Below, one piece after another: positions 47,305 to 59,000 of a stretch of DNA of 64,000 nucleotides. Location of the stretch: the NCBI GenBank assembly GCA_947628085.1, contig CANQYM010000008.1, positions 1 to 64,000 of the forward strand. Direction: 5' to 3'. Below the pieces are notes generated by a model. It searched no databases, was not told where the DNA came from, and worked only from the letters and a program-made list of their open reading frames with translations. How positions within the stretch are numbered: the first letter of the stretch is position 1; every line of letters starts with the position of its first letter. The translations under genes were made by a program, and so were the position numbers. The stretch comes from an uncultured Clostridia bacterium. GTDB lineage: Bacteria > Bacillota > Clostridia > TANB77 > CAG-508.

Positions 47305-47457
47305 TTACTGCTTTGTATATATATGATTTTTTCAAGACTTGGTGTCGCAATCTTCTTTTTTTAAATGAACAAAATGAAGATTGCTCCAATCGCCCCACGC
47401 TACGCTTCGGTTGGTCGCTTACGCGTCTTTCAAAATCATATATATACAAGGCAGTAA
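47305..47457. repeat. Structured interspersed element, copy 1
   Basis: Between dnaB and tilS. Outer arms (47305-47338 and 47425-47457) form a near-perfect stem of about 33 bp, with a G-U pair and a small mismatched patch. The core (47339-47424) begins TTGGTGTCGCAATCTTC and ends GGTTGGTCGCTTACGC, with inner stems CAATCTTC/GAAGATTG and CCAATCG/CGGTTGG. The core recurs at 60163-60250. The rest of 47255-47581 is AT-rich with no gene seen. Confidence 0.8.
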
Positions 47458-47581
47458 TCGCAAAACAGTAATTTAAAATATCATTTAAAAAGTGCCTTTA
47501 AATTTTGATTTAAAAAAATATTTTAAATTATATAATTAAAGGGTATTAGAATTCTTTGAAACTAATACCCCATCTTTTGTT

Positions 47582-48922
47582 TTATTGTTCCTCAAAAAAT
47601 CTTTTTTCCAAATTTGCAAACTTTGTATAATTTGGAAGCCATGCTAAATCTATTGATCCAGTTGAACCGCCTCTATGCTTTGCTAAAATTACTTCTGCAA
47701 CATTCTTTTTCTCACTATCTGCATTATAGTAATCATCTCTATATAAAAACATTACTATATCTGCATCTTGCTCTATTGCACCAGATTCTCTTAAGTCTGA
47801 AAGCATTGGCCTTTTATCATCCCTTTTCTCAACACTACGAGAAAGTTGTGATAATGCTATAACTGGTATGTTAAGTTCTTTAGCTAGAATTTTTAAAGAT
47901 CTACTTATTTCTGATATTTCTTGCTCACGCGTAGAATTTTTTGTTCCACTTCCTTGAACTAGCTGTAAGTAATCTATTACTACTAGTCCTATATCTTTTT
48001 CTAGTTTTAATTTTCTACTTTTTGCTCTAATTTCCATTATTGAAATACCAGCTGTATCATCTATATATATTGGAGCATCAGATAATCTTCCAAGTGTTGA
48101 TGCAAGCTTAACCCAATCGTCATCTTCTATTTGCCCTGTTCTTATTTTGTTACTATCTACCATAGCTTCGCTACATAAAATTCTGTTTCCTACTTGTTCC
48201 TTAGACATCTCTAAGTTGAAAATTGCTACTGGTTTCTTAGCTTGAAGTGCAACATTTGTTGCAATGTTAATTGCAAAAGCAGATTTACCCATTGCTGGTC
48301 TTGCTGCAACTACAATTAAATCTGAATTATGAAGTCCTGATGTTTTAAAGTCTAAATCTGTAAAACCTGTTGTTATTCCACTTATTTTACCTTTTTGGTT
48401 ATATAGTTCTTCTAATTTCGCAAAAGATTCTACTAAAACATCTTTAATTGCTGTATATCCTTTAGCATTTTTCTTTTGAGCCAAATCAAAAACCTTTTTT
48501 TCTGCTAAGTCCATAATTCTATCGACTTCTTCGGTTTCATCATATCCTAATGAAACTAATTCATTTGCAGTGTTTATAAGGCTTCTCATCATAGCCTTTT
48601 CATCAACAATTTTAATATATTTTTCAACATTTGCTGTAGTTGGTACTTTTTCTGGAAGACTTGCTAAATATTCTAGTCCTCCAACTCTTTCAAAGTTTCC
48701 ATTTTCTACAAGCTCTGCTTTTACTGTTATAATATCTATTGGTTCGCTTTTGGCATATAAAGCAAGTATTGCTGAAAATATTGCTTTATTATCTTCTCTA
48801 TAAAAAGAATCTTCTTTTAAAATTTCTATTGCACTAATTACTGAATCTTTATCTGTAAGCATACAACCTAAAATCGCTTGTTCTGCTTCTATATCATGTG
48901 GTGGTATTTTTCCTAGTTCCAT
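47582..48922 (-). CDS. dnaB: Replicative DNA helicase DnaB
   Basis: 446 aa from ATG 48922, preceded by AGAGG; the product starts MELGKIPPHDIEAEQAILG, the usual DnaB start, so the 22 residues open upstream are dropped. The N-terminal helical domain binds primase and the C-terminal RecA-like domain has Walker A (ARPAMGKSA, about 209), VVIDYLQL and the arginine-finger region RESGAIEQDAD. It is the hexameric fork helicase. It follows rplI, a common Firmicute order. Confidence 0.96.
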   Translation of the reverse strand: MELGKIPPHDIEAEQAILGCMLTDKDSVISAIEILKEDSFYREDNKAIFSAILALYAKSEPIDIITVKAELVENGNFERVGGLEYLASLPEKVPTTANVEKYIKIVDEKAMMRSLINTANELVSLGYDETEEVDRIMDLAEKKVFDLAQKKNAKGYTAIKDVLVESFAKLEELYNQKGKISGITTGFTDLDFKTSGLHNSDLIVVAARPAMGKSAFAINIATNVALQAKKPVAIFNLEMSKEQVGNRILCSEAMVDSNKIRTGQIEDDDWVKLASTLGRLSDAPIYIDDTAGISIMEIRAKSRKLKLEKDIGLVVIDYLQLVQGSGTKNSTREQEISEISRSLKILAKELNIPVIALSQLSRSVEKRDDKRPMLSDLRESGAIEQDADIVMFLYRDDYYNADSEKKNVAEVILAKHRGGSTGSIDLAWLPNYTKFANLEKRFFEEQ

Positions 48923-48947
48923 ATTTTTATACCTCTTTATTTGTGTT

Positions 48948-49394
48948 TTATTTTGGTACAACCATAACTTGTACTGATGCCATAACACCTTCGTTTAATT
49001 TTATATCTACTTTTGTACAACCTGCCACCTTTATTGTTTCTGAAAGTAAAACTTTCTTTTTATCTACTTCTATATTGAAATCTTTCTTTAAAGCTTCTGA
49101 TATTTCTTTTGATGTAACTCCTCCAAATAACTTTCCGTTTTCACCAGCTTTAACTGGTATTTTAACTGTTATTTTTTTCATTCTTTCTGCAATTTCTTTA
49201 GCTTCTTTTAAGTCTTCACCTTTTCTATATTCAATTGATTCATTTTTTGCTTTTAAATTATTCATATTTCCTGTGTCTGCTGGAACTGCTAGATTTTTTG
49301 GAAACAAGTAATTTCTGGCATAGCCATCTGCTGCATTTATTATTTGATCTTTTTTGCCAACTCCCTTTATATCTTGTTTTAAAATAACTTTCAT
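48948..49394 (-). CDS. rplI: 50S ribosomal protein L9
   Basis: 148 aa from ATG 49394 with AAGGAG 8-9 nt upstream; eight codons open further upstream are not L9. It begins MKVILKQDIKGVGKKDQ and contains NYLFPKNLAVPA, the L9 N-domain that binds 23S rRNA, then a helix and a C-terminal domain (GKLFGGVTSKEI). It is followed 25 nt later by dnaB. Confidence 0.96.
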   Translation of the reverse strand: MKVILKQDIKGVGKKDQIINAADGYARNYLFPKNLAVPADTGNMNNLKAKNESIEYRKGEDLKEAKEIAERMKKITVKIPVKAGENGKLFGGVTSKEISEALKKDFNIEVDKKKVLLSETIKVAGCTKVDIKLNEGVMASVQVMVVPK

Positions 49395-49523
49395 CTTATG
49401 CACTCCTTTCTGATTCAATCTTTTATTTGCTTTATAATTTAAACCTTATTACTACTTTATAATTTAATTTTGTGATTTAACTTCATAAAAAAGCTTTATT
49501 TCTAATTACTATTTGATTTATGT

Positions 49524-49552
49524 ATTGTATAACAATTTAAGCCAAATTTCAA
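49524..49552 (-). promoter_or_regulatory. Promoter of rplI-dnaB
   Basis: Minus strand TTGAAA (49552-49547), 17 bp, TACAAT (49529-49524). Confidence 0.65.
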
Positions 49553-49598
49553 GTCGTTTTTCAAGTTTGGAAGATATTAAACATTAAATTATAAAAAT

Positions 49599-49630
49599 AA
49601 AAGACTTCAAAAATTTTGAAGTCTTCTTTT
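49599..49630 (-). terminator. Terminator of gdpP
   Basis: 12-bp perfect stem (49601-49612 with 49614-49625) with T-rich flanks, about 48 bp after the gdpP stop. Confidence 0.8.
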
Positions 49631-49672
49631 TATTTTATATAATTTTAAAAATTTGATTGAATTTTATTTTTA

Positions 49673-51673
49673 TTATTCAGCTTCTAACAAATATTCATTT
49701 ATTCTAATAACTAATTCATCTTTTGCCTCTTCTAAAGTGAACCCTTCTAATTGTGCACCTGCTAATGTAATATGTCCGCCACCACCTAGTTTTTCAAGAA
49801 TTAATTGAACATTTATGTTTCCTATTGAACGACCACTAATACAAACTTTATCTCCCATTTTTGCCATAACGAATGATGCTGTTATATCACTAATTGTTAA
49901 AAGTTCATCTGCTGCTTTAGCACAAATTAAATTAGAATTTTCATTGTCTTCTTCATAAACTGCTATTGCAATAGTGTCATTATGAATTTCAGCATTTTTA
50001 ACAATGTTTGCGATAATGTTGTAGCTTTCTAAATCTGATTGGAACCATTTTTTAACTCTAATTATATCTACACCATATTTTCTTAAATATGCTGCTGCTT
50101 CGAAAGTTCTTACACCTGTTTTAAATGTAAAATTTTTTGTATCTACCATTATTCCACCATATAAACTCTCTGCTTCTATAAGTGTTAGATTAACATCATC
50201 TTGTGCATACTGAACTATTTCAGTTACAAGTTCTGCTGTTGATGAAGCATATACTTCATGGAAAGATATTAAAGCATTTTCTATGCAGTCTGGTGCTTTT
50301 CTATGGTGATCTATTATAATCTTTTTATCTACTTCTTCTAATAGGTCTGGAAATTCAACATAAGAAACCTTATGAGTATCCACAACTATAAGAAGTGTGT
50401 TTTCAGTAATAAGTTCAAGGGCTTCATCTTCTGTTATAATTTTATCTTTATATTCATCATTTGCTCTTAAAACTTCTAAGAATTTTCCTAAAGATTTTCC
50501 GCTAGGCTCTGAAACTATATAACATTCTTTTCCTAAAGTTTTAGATAACCTATATAATCCCAAAGATGAGCCTATTGCATCTATATCTATATTTTTGTGT
50601 CCCATTATTATAACATTATCTGAAGAAGAAATAACTCTTGTTATTGATTGTGCAATAGTTCTAGCTTTTACTTTTGCTCTCTTTTCAACTTCTAAAGTTT
50701 TTCCTCCAAAAAATGTATATTTACCATTTTTTCTTATAACAGCTTGGTCTCCACCTCTTCCAAGAACAATTTCCATAGCTGCTAATGCTGTTTTATATTT
50801 TTCATAATTTGTTTCACCATCTATTGATATGGCTATACTTAAAGTTATTGGAATTCTGCTATCTATTTCTATATTTTTTACTTTATCTAGGATATTGAAT
50901 TTTTCTTTTTCGAATTCATTTAAATATCTTTGTTCACAAACATATACAAATGAATCTCTTTCTGTTTTTATAATTAATCCGCCTGTTTGAGTAACCCAAT
51001 CTATTATTTCTTTTTCTATTTTTGCTAGTAATTCTACTTTTCTTTCTGGTAAAACTGTTTGAATTATTTCATCATAGTTATCTATCATTGCAATACCAAT
51101 ACAAATTTTAGAATTATTATAGTTATCAAATAATTCATTATATTTTGTTTCATCTATAAAATATAGTGATAAAATGTATTCTTTTTGTTTTCTTCTCTTA
51201 GATTTTACTACACTACCTAATATTTTATAAACTCTTTTATCTATATTAAACTGTTTTGAAATTTCTATGTTTTCATCTTTTTTCTCAATATCAAGTTTTA
51301 TTTCTTTAACAATTGGATTTAAATTTGTTGCTATATCAATATTTTGAAATTCTTCAACAAACTTTTTACTTCTCCAAATAATATTACCTCCTGTTTCCAT
51401 TAATACTAAAGGAATAGGTGTATTTACAAGATTTCCTTTTGAGGCAGAGCTTACATCTGATGTAACATCTTGAATATGATTTTCGATTTCTGTTCTTCTT
51501 TTACTTGAAACCCATAAAGAATATGATATTGTTAAAGCAAATATAAATATTGATGGAATTACCCATCTTAAGTTATATACACTTAACATTATACATAATA
51601 CTGCTATTATTGCTATATATATAATATTTTTACTTATGAGTTTATCTAAAATTTTATCATTTTCTTTAGACAT
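49673..51673 (-). CDS. gdpP: Cyclic-di-AMP phosphodiesterase GdpP (DHH-DHHA1)
   Basis: 666 aa, AAGGAG before the ATG. Two membrane helices (about 15-55) are followed by a PAS-like region, a degenerate GGDEF-like domain (about 170-300) and a DHH phosphoesterase domain with GHKNIDIDAIG (about 357) and DHHRK (about 454), then DHHA1 with LGGGGHITLAGA (about 634). It hydrolyses c-di-AMP, so it affects wall, potassium and osmotic balance. In Firmicutes gdpP often sits by rplI and dnaB, as here, though a terminator and promoter separate them. Confidence 0.94.
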   Translation of the reverse strand: MSKENDKILDKLISKNIIYIAIIAVLCIMLSVYNLRWVIPSIFIFALTISYSLWVSSKRRTEIENHIQDVTSDVSSASKGNLVNTPIPLVLMETGGNIIWRSKKFVEEFQNIDIATNLNPIVKEIKLDIEKKDENIEISKQFNIDKRVYKILGSVVKSKRRKQKEYILSLYFIDETKYNELFDNYNNSKICIGIAMIDNYDEIIQTVLPERKVELLAKIEKEIIDWVTQTGGLIIKTERDSFVYVCEQRYLNEFEKEKFNILDKVKNIEIDSRIPITLSIAISIDGETNYEKYKTALAAMEIVLGRGGDQAVIRKNGKYTFFGGKTLEVEKRAKVKARTIAQSITRVISSSDNVIIMGHKNIDIDAIGSSLGLYRLSKTLGKECYIVSEPSGKSLGKFLEVLRANDEYKDKIITEDEALELITENTLLIVVDTHKVSYVEFPDLLEEVDKKIIIDHHRKAPDCIENALISFHEVYASSTAELVTEIVQYAQDDVNLTLIEAESLYGGIMVDTKNFTFKTGVRTFEAAAYLRKYGVDIIRVKKWFQSDLESYNIIANIVKNAEIHNDTIAIAVYEEDNENSNLICAKAADELLTISDITASFVMAKMGDKVCISGRSIGNINVQLILEKLGGGGHITLAGAQLEGFTLEEAKDELVIRINEYLLEAE

Positions 51674-51706
51674 AAAATCTCCTTATAAACATAATATAAC
51701 ATTGAT

Positions 51707-51735
51707 ATTATACTACTTAAAGCGTTTTTTGTCAA
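51707..51735 (-). promoter_or_regulatory. Sigma-A promoter of gdpP
   Basis: Minus strand TTGACA (51735-51730), 17 bp, TATAAT (51712-51707): exact consensus. Confidence 0.85.
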
Positions 51736-51765
51736 ACAGGCTTTTGTTTTTTAGTGATTTTAAAA

Positions 51766-51819
51766 AAATAAGTGAGGCATTTTTTTGTATTGTTAATACA
51801 AAATGTCTCACTTATTTTT
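51766..51819 (-). terminator. Terminator of the rpoB-rpoC-Big2 unit
   Basis: A long stem: AATAAGTGAG (51767-51776) with CTCACTTATT (51807-51816), continuing into GTATT/AATAC near the loop, with a T run on the minus strand. Confidence 0.85.
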
Positions 51820-51821
51820 AA

Positions 51822-52463
51822 TTATTTTCTTATTGTTAAGTTTACTTTCTTTTCAGTTTCAGTAAAAGAATCATATACAGTAATTGTTACTTTTCCTGGA
51901 GCAACACCTGTAACTATTCCACTTGGGTCAACTGTTGCAATTTCTTCATCACTTGAAGTATATGTTAGAGTATCTATATAAGCATCTGAAGGAGTTACTT
52001 TTAATTTCATTTGCAAATCCTTTCCTACTCTTATAGTACTATTTGTAGTTGTAAAAGTCATTGACTTAATTGGTGTAATTACTCTTATTTCTGCTGTTGC
52101 ATCCATTCCATCATAGTTTGCAGTAATTGTAGCTTTTCCATCTGAAACGGCAACTAGTTCATTATCTTTATTTATTTTAACTATGTCTTCATCACTGCTT
52201 GTAAATGTAACACCGTCTGTAACCGTTTCACCATCTATTGTAACTGTCATTCCCACAGTTTCTTTTTTATTCTTAGATGATAAATATTCATTTTCTAATT
52301 TTAATTCAAGCTTTGGTTTAATTTCTTCTGGTGCTTCCACTTTTTCTACTTTTACTAGCGCATAACTACCTACATGACCTTTATTTAAAACTATTAACAA
52401 TGCCAAAATACCAACAACTATAAAAACTATTATTGATATGATTAAAGCTTTTTTACTTTTCAT
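51822..52463 (-). CDS. Membrane-anchored Big2 (bacterial Ig-like) domain protein
   Basis: 213 aa. One N-terminal membrane helix (ALIISIIVFIVVGILALLIVL), then two Big2-like Ig domains; the second has the hallmark VTPSDAYIDTLTYTSSDEEIATVD then GIVTGVAPGKVTITV. The domains would lie outside the membrane. It starts 10 nt after rpoC with AAGGAG and shares its terminator, so it is cotranscribed with the polymerase genes, an unusual partner. A role in surface structure is inferred. Confidence 0.85.
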   Translation of the reverse strand: MKSKKALIISIIVFIVVGILALLIVLNKGHVGSYALVKVEKVEAPEEIKPKLELKLENEYLSSKNKKETVGMTVTIDGETVTDGVTFTSSDEDIVKINKDNELVAVSDGKATITANYDGMDATAEIRVITPIKSMTFTTTNSTIRVGKDLQMKLKVTPSDAYIDTLTYTSSDEEIATVDPSGIVTGVAPGKVTITVYDSFTETEKKVNLTIRK

Positions 52464-52473
52464 TTGAATCTCC

Positions 52474-55400
52474 TTATTGATTTACATTTTCTCCTGCAAC
52501 GTCTTCAACAGTTTGAATTTTTTCTGTATTTATTCTAATGTTTTGATAACGTCTTAAACCTGTTCCGGTTGGAATTAACTTACCAATTATAACATTTTCT
52601 TTTAATCCCATTAAGTTATCAACTTTTCCTTTAATAGCAGCTTCTGTTAATACTTTAGTTGTTTCTTGGAATGAAGCAGCTGATAAGAAGCTTTCTGTAG
52701 CAAGTGAAGCTTTTGTAATTCCAAGTAATACTCTCTTATATGTTGCTGGTTTCTTTCCTTGTGCTATTAATTCTTCATTTCTATATTCAACTTCTAATAG
52801 ATCAACTAGTGAAGCTGTGTAGAATTCAGAATCTCCTGGATCTTCAATTCTAACTTTTTTAAGCATTTGTCTTGTAATAACTTCAATGTGCTTATCGTTA
52901 ATATCAACACCTTGGTTTCTATAAACTTTTTGTACTTCTGAGATGATATAACCATAAACTCCTTCAACACCTTTTATAACAAGTAAATCATTTGGATTTA
53001 TAGAACCTTCTGTAATTGGATCTCCGGCTTTTATTTCATCACCATCTTTAACTTTTAGTTTTGAACCAAAGCTGATTGTATAAGTTTTACTGTTATCTTT
53101 TCCAGTAACAATAACTTCTTTTCTCTTCTTTTCTTCGTTAATTTTAACTTTACCGTCAATTTCACTTATTGTAGCTAAACCTTTAGGGTTTCTAGCTTCA
53201 AATAACTCTTCAACTCTAGGAAGACCTTGTGTGATATCTCCACCAGCAACACCACCTGTGTGGAATGTTCTCATTGTAAGCTGTGTACCAGGCTCACCAA
53301 TTGATTGTGCTGCTATAATACCAACAGATTCTCCTAAATTTACTCTTTCACGAGTTGCTAATCCCATACCATAACATTTACTACAAGCACCATGCCTTGA
53401 TCTACATTCTAGTATTGAACGAACTCTTACTTTAGTATATCCTGCTTTAACTATTTCTTTAGCTATTTTTTCATTAATCATAGTATTTGTATCTACTATA
53501 ACCTTTTTAGTTTCAGGATTTTTAATGTCTTCTACAGGATATCTACCAATAAGTCTTTCTTCTAAAGGCTCTATAACTTGATTTCCATCTTTAATATCTT
53601 CTACTTCGATACCTCTTGTTGTATGGCAATCATCTTCTCTTATAATAATATCTTGTGAAACATCAACTAATCTTCTTGTTAAGTATCCAGAGTCTGCTGT
53701 TCTCAAAGCTGTATCTGTTAAACCTTTTCTAGCACCGTGTGCTGAAATGAAGTATTCTAGTGAATCTAGTCCCTCACGGAAACAAGATTTAACTGGAATT
53801 TCAACTGCTTTACCAGATGTGTTAGCCATAAGTCCACGCATACCTGCGATTTGTCTTAACTGGTTCATGTTACCACGGGCTCCAGATTGAGCCATCATAT
53901 AAATTGGGTTTAATTCATCAAAGTTATTCTGCATTGCTTTTGATACATCATCTGTAGCTTTCTCCCAAATTTTAATAATAGCATTATATCTTTCATCGTT
54001 AGTAATCATACCACGTTGATATTGTCTGAATATGTTTGAAACATCTTCATCTGCTTTTGCTAAGATATCTTTTTTAGCTTCAGGAACTTTTACATCATCA
54101 ACAGAAACTGTGATAGCACCTTTTGTTGAATATTTGTAACCTGTTGCTTTAATGTAGTCTAATACTTCTGCTGTTTTAGAAAGTCCATGTACATTTATAC
54201 AATTTGCAACTATTTTTCCTAAATTCTTTTTAATAACAGGGAAGTCTATTTCCAAATCAAATTCTTTTTCTGGGTCTGTTCTATCAACAAATCCTAAGTC
54301 TTGTGGTATTCCCTGATTATAAATTAATCTACCAACTGTTGTTTCTATTGTTTTATGTCTTTCTGTTCCATCTTCATCTGTTTTGAATCTTCTAACTTTT
54401 ATTTTGCAATGTAATCCAACATCACCATTTTGATAAGCCATTAATGCTTCATCTTCATCTTTAAAGTATAAACCTTCTCCTTTTTCGCCATCAATTTGTA
54501 CAGTTAAGTAGTATGCACCAAGAATCATATCTTGTGTAGGTACTGTAACTGGTTTACCATCTTGTGGTTTAAGTAAGTTATTTGTTGAAAGCATTAAATA
54601 TCTTGCTTCTGAAATAGCTTCTGGAGTTAAAGGAACGTGAACAGCCATCTGGTCACCATCGAAGTCAGCATTAAATGCTGTACAAACTAATGGGTGAAGT
54701 TTAATAGCTCTACCTTCAACTAATATTGGTTGGAATGCTTGAATACCTAATCTGTGTAGTGTAGGAGCACGGTTTAACATTACAGGGTGGTCTTGAATAA
54801 CCTCTTCTAATATATCCCATACTTCTGGTCTTAATCTTTCAACCATTCTCTTTGCATTTTTAATGTTATGTGCAATTCCTCTTCCAACTAATTCTTTCAT
54901 AACAAATGGTTTGAAAAGTTCAACTGCCATTTCTTTTGGAAGACCGCATTGATAGATTTTAAGTTCTGGACCAACAACTATAACTGAACGTCCAGAGTAG
55001 TCAACTCTTTTACCTAATAGGTTTTGACGGAATCTACCTTGTTTACCTTTAAGCATATCTGATAAAGATTTTAAAGGTCTATTTCCAGCACCTGTAACTG
55101 GTCTACCACGTCTGCTATTATCTATTAATGCATCTACAGACTCTTGAAGCATTCTCTTTTCATTTCTTACAATGATTTCTGGTGCTCCAAGTTCTAGTAA
55201 TCTTTTTAATCTGTTGTTTCTGTTTATAACTCTTCTATATAAATCGTTTAAATCTGATGTAGCAAATCTACCACCATCTAATTGAACCATTGGTCTTAAT
55301 TCTGGTGGTATAACTGGTATAACATTCATAACCATCCACTCAGGTTTATTTTCAGAAACTCTAAATGATTCTACTGTATCTAATCTTTTTATTAATTTTG

Positions 55401-56013
55401 CTCTTTTTTGCTCACTTGCTTTTGCAAGTTCTTTCTTCAATTTTGCAGATAGTTTATTTATATCTATTTCAGCTAATAATTTTCTTATAGCTTCTGCTCC
55501 CATTTCAGCTGTGAAAGAACCTTGACCGTACTTTTCAACAGCTTCAATATATTCTTTTTCAGTTAATACTTGGCATTTTAATAATCCAGATGTTCCTTTA
55601 TCTGTAACTATATATGAAGCAAAGTATATAACTTTCTCTAAGTTTCTTGGAGAGATATCTAATAATAATCCTATTCTGCTTGGAATTCCTTTAAAGTACC
55701 AAATATGTGCGATTGGAGCTGCAAGTTCAATGTGTCCCATTCTTTCTCTTCTTACTTTAGAGGTTGTTACTTCAACACCACATCTATCACATACTATACC
55801 TTTATATCTAACTCTTTTATATTTTCCACAATGACATTCCCAGTCTTTTGTTGGACCAAATATTTTTTCACAAAACAAACCATCTTTTTCTGGTTTTAAA
55901 GTTCTATAATTAATGGTTTCTGGTTTTTTAACTTCTCCATGAGACCATTCTCTAATTTTCTCATCAGAAGCTAAACCAATTTTTAATTTATTAAAAACTT
56001 CTAATTCATCCAC
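52474..56013 (-). CDS. rpoC: RNA polymerase subunit beta'
   Basis: 1179 aa from GTG 56013. It has the N-terminal zinc ribbon ([20 protein letters not shown], about 60-80), the catalytic [12 protein letters not shown] (about 449) with three Asp that hold the Mg ion, the second zinc site [11 protein letters not shown] (about 872) and the [16 protein letters not shown] trigger/bridge region. The start lies 24 nt after the rpoB stop. Confidence 0.97.
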   Translation of the reverse strand: MDELEVFNKLKIGLASDEKIREWSHGEVKKPETINYRTLKPEKDGLFCEKIFGPTKDWECHCGKYKRVRYKGIVCDRCGVEVTTSKVRRERMGHIELAAPIAHIWYFKGIPSRIGLLLDISPRNLEKVIYFASYIVTDKGTSGLLKCQVLTEKEYIEAVEKYGQGSFTAEMGAEAIRKLLAEIDINKLSAKLKKELAKASEQKRAKLIKRLDTVESFRVSENKPEWMVMNVIPVIPPELRPMVQLDGGRFATSDLNDLYRRVINRNNRLKRLLELGAPEIIVRNEKRMLQESVDALIDNSRRGRPVTGAGNRPLKSLSDMLKGKQGRFRQNLLGKRVDYSGRSVIVVGPELKIYQCGLPKEMAVELFKPFVMKELVGRGIAHNIKNAKRMVERLRPEVWDILEEVIQDHPVMLNRAPTLHRLGIQAFQPILVEGRAIKLHPLVCTAFNADFDGDQMAVHVPLTPEAISEARYLMLSTNNLLKPQDGKPVTVPTQDMILGAYYLTVQIDGEKGEGLYFKDEDEALMAYQNGDVGLHCKIKVRRFKTDEDGTERHKTIETTVGRLIYNQGIPQDLGFVDRTDPEKEFDLEIDFPVIKKNLGKIVANCINVHGLSKTAEVLDYIKATGYKYSTKGAITVSVDDVKVPEAKKDILAKADEDVSNIFRQYQRGMITNDERYNAIIKIWEKATDDVSKAMQNNFDELNPIYMMAQSGARGNMNQLRQIAGMRGLMANTSGKAVEIPVKSCFREGLDSLEYFISAHGARKGLTDTALRTADSGYLTRRLVDVSQDIIIREDDCHTTRGIEVEDIKDGNQVIEPLEERLIGRYPVEDIKNPETKKVIVDTNTMINEKIAKEIVKAGYTKVRVRSILECRSRHGACSKCYGMGLATRERVNLGESVGIIAAQSIGEPGTQLTMRTFHTGGVAGGDITQGLPRVEELFEARNPKGLATISEIDGKVKINEEKKRKEVIVTGKDNSKTYTISFGSKLKVKDGDEIKAGDPITEGSINPNDLLVIKGVEGVYGYIISEVQKVYRNQGVDINDKHIEVITRQMLKKVRIEDPGDSEFYTASLVDLLEVEYRNEELIAQGKKPATYKRVLLGITKASLATESFLSAASFQETTKVLTEAAIKGKVDNLMGLKENVIIGKLIPTGTGLRRYQNIRINTEKIQTVEDVAGENVNQ

Positions 56014-56037
56014 TTTTAAAGTAGCCCCTTTCTTTTA

Positions 56038-59000
56038 TTATTCATCATCCTCTTGTGAGTCTAAATCTTTAAATATTTTATCATCTGGCAAATCTTCTTC
56101 ATCTAATATATTTGTAAAGAATTCATCATCATCTTCTTCATTTTGTTCTTCAAGCTCTTCATCTGTAACTTCTGTTAAGTTATCTTCTTCAAGTTCGCTT
56201 TCGTCTAGTCTTTCTTCAACACCGTCTAGACCTTCCTCAACATGTTCTTTAATTTCGATTTCTTCATCATTATCGCTATATAATTTTACGTTTAATCCTA
56301 ATGATTGTAATTCTTTAATTAATACTTTAAATGACTCTGGAATACCTGGTTCAGGAATATTTTCACCTTTAACTATTGCTTCATATGTTTTTACTCTTCC
56401 TACAACATCATCTGATTTAACAGTTAATATTTCTTGTAGAGTATATGCAGCACCATAAGCTTCTAGTGCCCAAACCTCCATTTCTCCAAATCTCTGTCCA
56501 CCAAATTGAGCTTTACCTCCAAGTGGTTGTTGTGTAACTAAAGAATATGGTCCTGTTGAACGAGCATGGATTTTATCATCTACTAAGTGGTGTAGTTTTA
56601 ACATATACATTACACCAACTGTAATTGGTTTATCAAATGGTTCTCCTGTTCTACCATCATAAAGTGTTGTTTTACCATTTGTTTCTAATCCTGCTGTTTC
56701 AAGCATTGCTTCTATATCTTCTTCTGTTGCACCGTCAAATACTGGTGTAGCCATTTTCCAGCCTAACATTCTAGCTGCGGCTCCTAAATGAACTTCCAAA
56801 ACCTGACCTAAGTTCATACGAGAAGGAACACCTAATGGATTTAAAACAACATCTACTGGAGTTCCATCTGGTAAGAAAGGCATATCTTCTTCTGGTAATA
56901 TTCTTGAGATAACACCTTTATTTCCGTGACGTCCAGCCATTTTATCTCCAACTGATATTTTTCTCTTTTGAGCTATATAAATTCTAATTACTTGATTTAC
57001 TCCTGGAGCTAACTCATCTGAGTTTTCTCTAGTAAATACTTTTACATCAACTATTGTTCCAGCTTCTCCATGTGGTACTCTTAAAGAAGTATCTCTAACT
57101 TCTCTTGCTTTCTCACCAAAGATAGCTCTTAATAATCTTTCTTCTGCTGTTAGTTCTGTTTCTCCTTTTGGAGTAACTTTACCAACTAATATATCTCCTG
57201 GTCTAACTTCAGCACCAACTCTTATAATACCATTTTCGTCTAAGTCACGAAGTGAATCTTCACCAACGTTTGGTATATCACGAGTAATTTCTTCTGGTCC
57301 TAATTTTGTATCTCTACATTCGCAGTCATAATCTTCTATGTGCATAGATGTTAAAACATCTTCTTTAACTAATCTTTCATTTAATAAAATAGCATCCTCA
57401 TAGTTATAACCTTCCCAAGTAGCAAAAGCTATAAGTAAGTTTTTACCTAATGCCATTTCTCCTTTATCTGTGGCAGGTCCGTCTGCTATAACATCTCCAC
57501 GTTTAACAACTTCTCCTTCTTTTACTATTGGTCTTTGGTTTATACATGTACTACCATTTGTTCTTTTAAATTTACTTAAATGATATGTTCTCTTTTGACC
57601 AGCTTCATTTTTTATAACTATTTTGTCACCTTCAACTGTTTCAACTGTTCCGTTTTCTTCTGCTAAAACCATAACTCCTGAGTCTTTAGCTGCTTTATAT
57701 TCAATTCCTGTTCCAACCATTGGTGAATCTGTAATCATTAGAGGAACTGCTTGACGTTGCATGTTTGAACCCATTAATGCACGGTTAGCATCATCATGCT
57801 CTAAGAAAGGAATCATTGCTGCACCAACTGAAACTAATTGTTTTGGTGAAACATCTATATAATCAACTTGGCTCTTTGGAACCTCTTTGATTTCTGCCTT
57901 ATCTCTAACTCTTATTCTCTTATTTATTAAGCAATTATTTTCATCAAGTGGTTCTGATGCTTGGCATATAATGTATAAATCTTCTTCATCAGCTGTCATG
58001 TAAGTAACTTCATCTGTAACATGAGCTGTTTCTTTATCTATTTTTCTATATGGAGTTTCAATAAATCCATATTCATTTATAATAGCAAATGTTGAAAGTG
58101 CTGATATTAAACCTATATTTGGTCCTTCTGGAGATTCAATTGGACATAGTCTTCCATAGTGAGTATAGTGAATATCACGAACTTCGAAACCTGCTCTTTC
58201 TCTTGATAAACCACCTGGTCCTAAAGCAGAAATTCTTCTTTTATGTGTTAATTCTGATAATGGATTTGTTTGATCCATGAATTGTGATAATTGAGAACTT
58301 CCGAAGAATTCTCTAATTGATGATGTAATTGGTTTTGTGTTTATTAAACTTTGTGGTGTAATAACATCTAAGTCTTGAAGTGTCATTCTTTCACGAACAA
58401 CTCTTTCTAGTCTTGTTAAACCAATTCTAAATTGATTTTGTAAAAGTTCTCCAACACATCTAATACGTCTATTTCCTAAGTGGTCGATATCATCTATATT
58501 TCCTAGTTTTGGTTTTGCTGGGTCTGTAATAAATACATTGTATTCTAGGTTTAATAAGTAGTTGATTGAAGCTAAAATATCTTCTGTTACAATGTGTTTT
58601 GGAACTAATTCATCTAATCTATCTTCTAATAATTTTCTTAGTTCTTTATCATTTTTAGCTGTTTCTAATATATTTTTTAATACTGCATAATTAACATCAA
58701 CTTTAATTTTAAGTTCTTCAGCAATTTTAGGGTCTACGTAAGCTTTAATATCAACTGTTCCGTTTCCTATAACTTTTGCTTTTTTACCTTCGATGTTTAC
58801 GTATACAACGTTAATACCTGCATCTTGTACTTGTTTTGCTACTTCTCTAGAAATTTTTTCATCTTTTTCTACAATAACTTCTCCAGTTTCTGGATTAACT
58901 ATTGTTTCATATGCAATGTGATTTGCAATTCTAGAAGCTAAGCTTAATTTTTTGTTGTATTTGTATCTACCAACTTTTGATAAATCATATCTTCTATTAT

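Noticed and set aside
47305..47457. Element copy 1 as a simple rho-independent terminator
   Set aside because: It is far too long, has a conserved core shared with 60163-60250, and lacks a T run after the stem.
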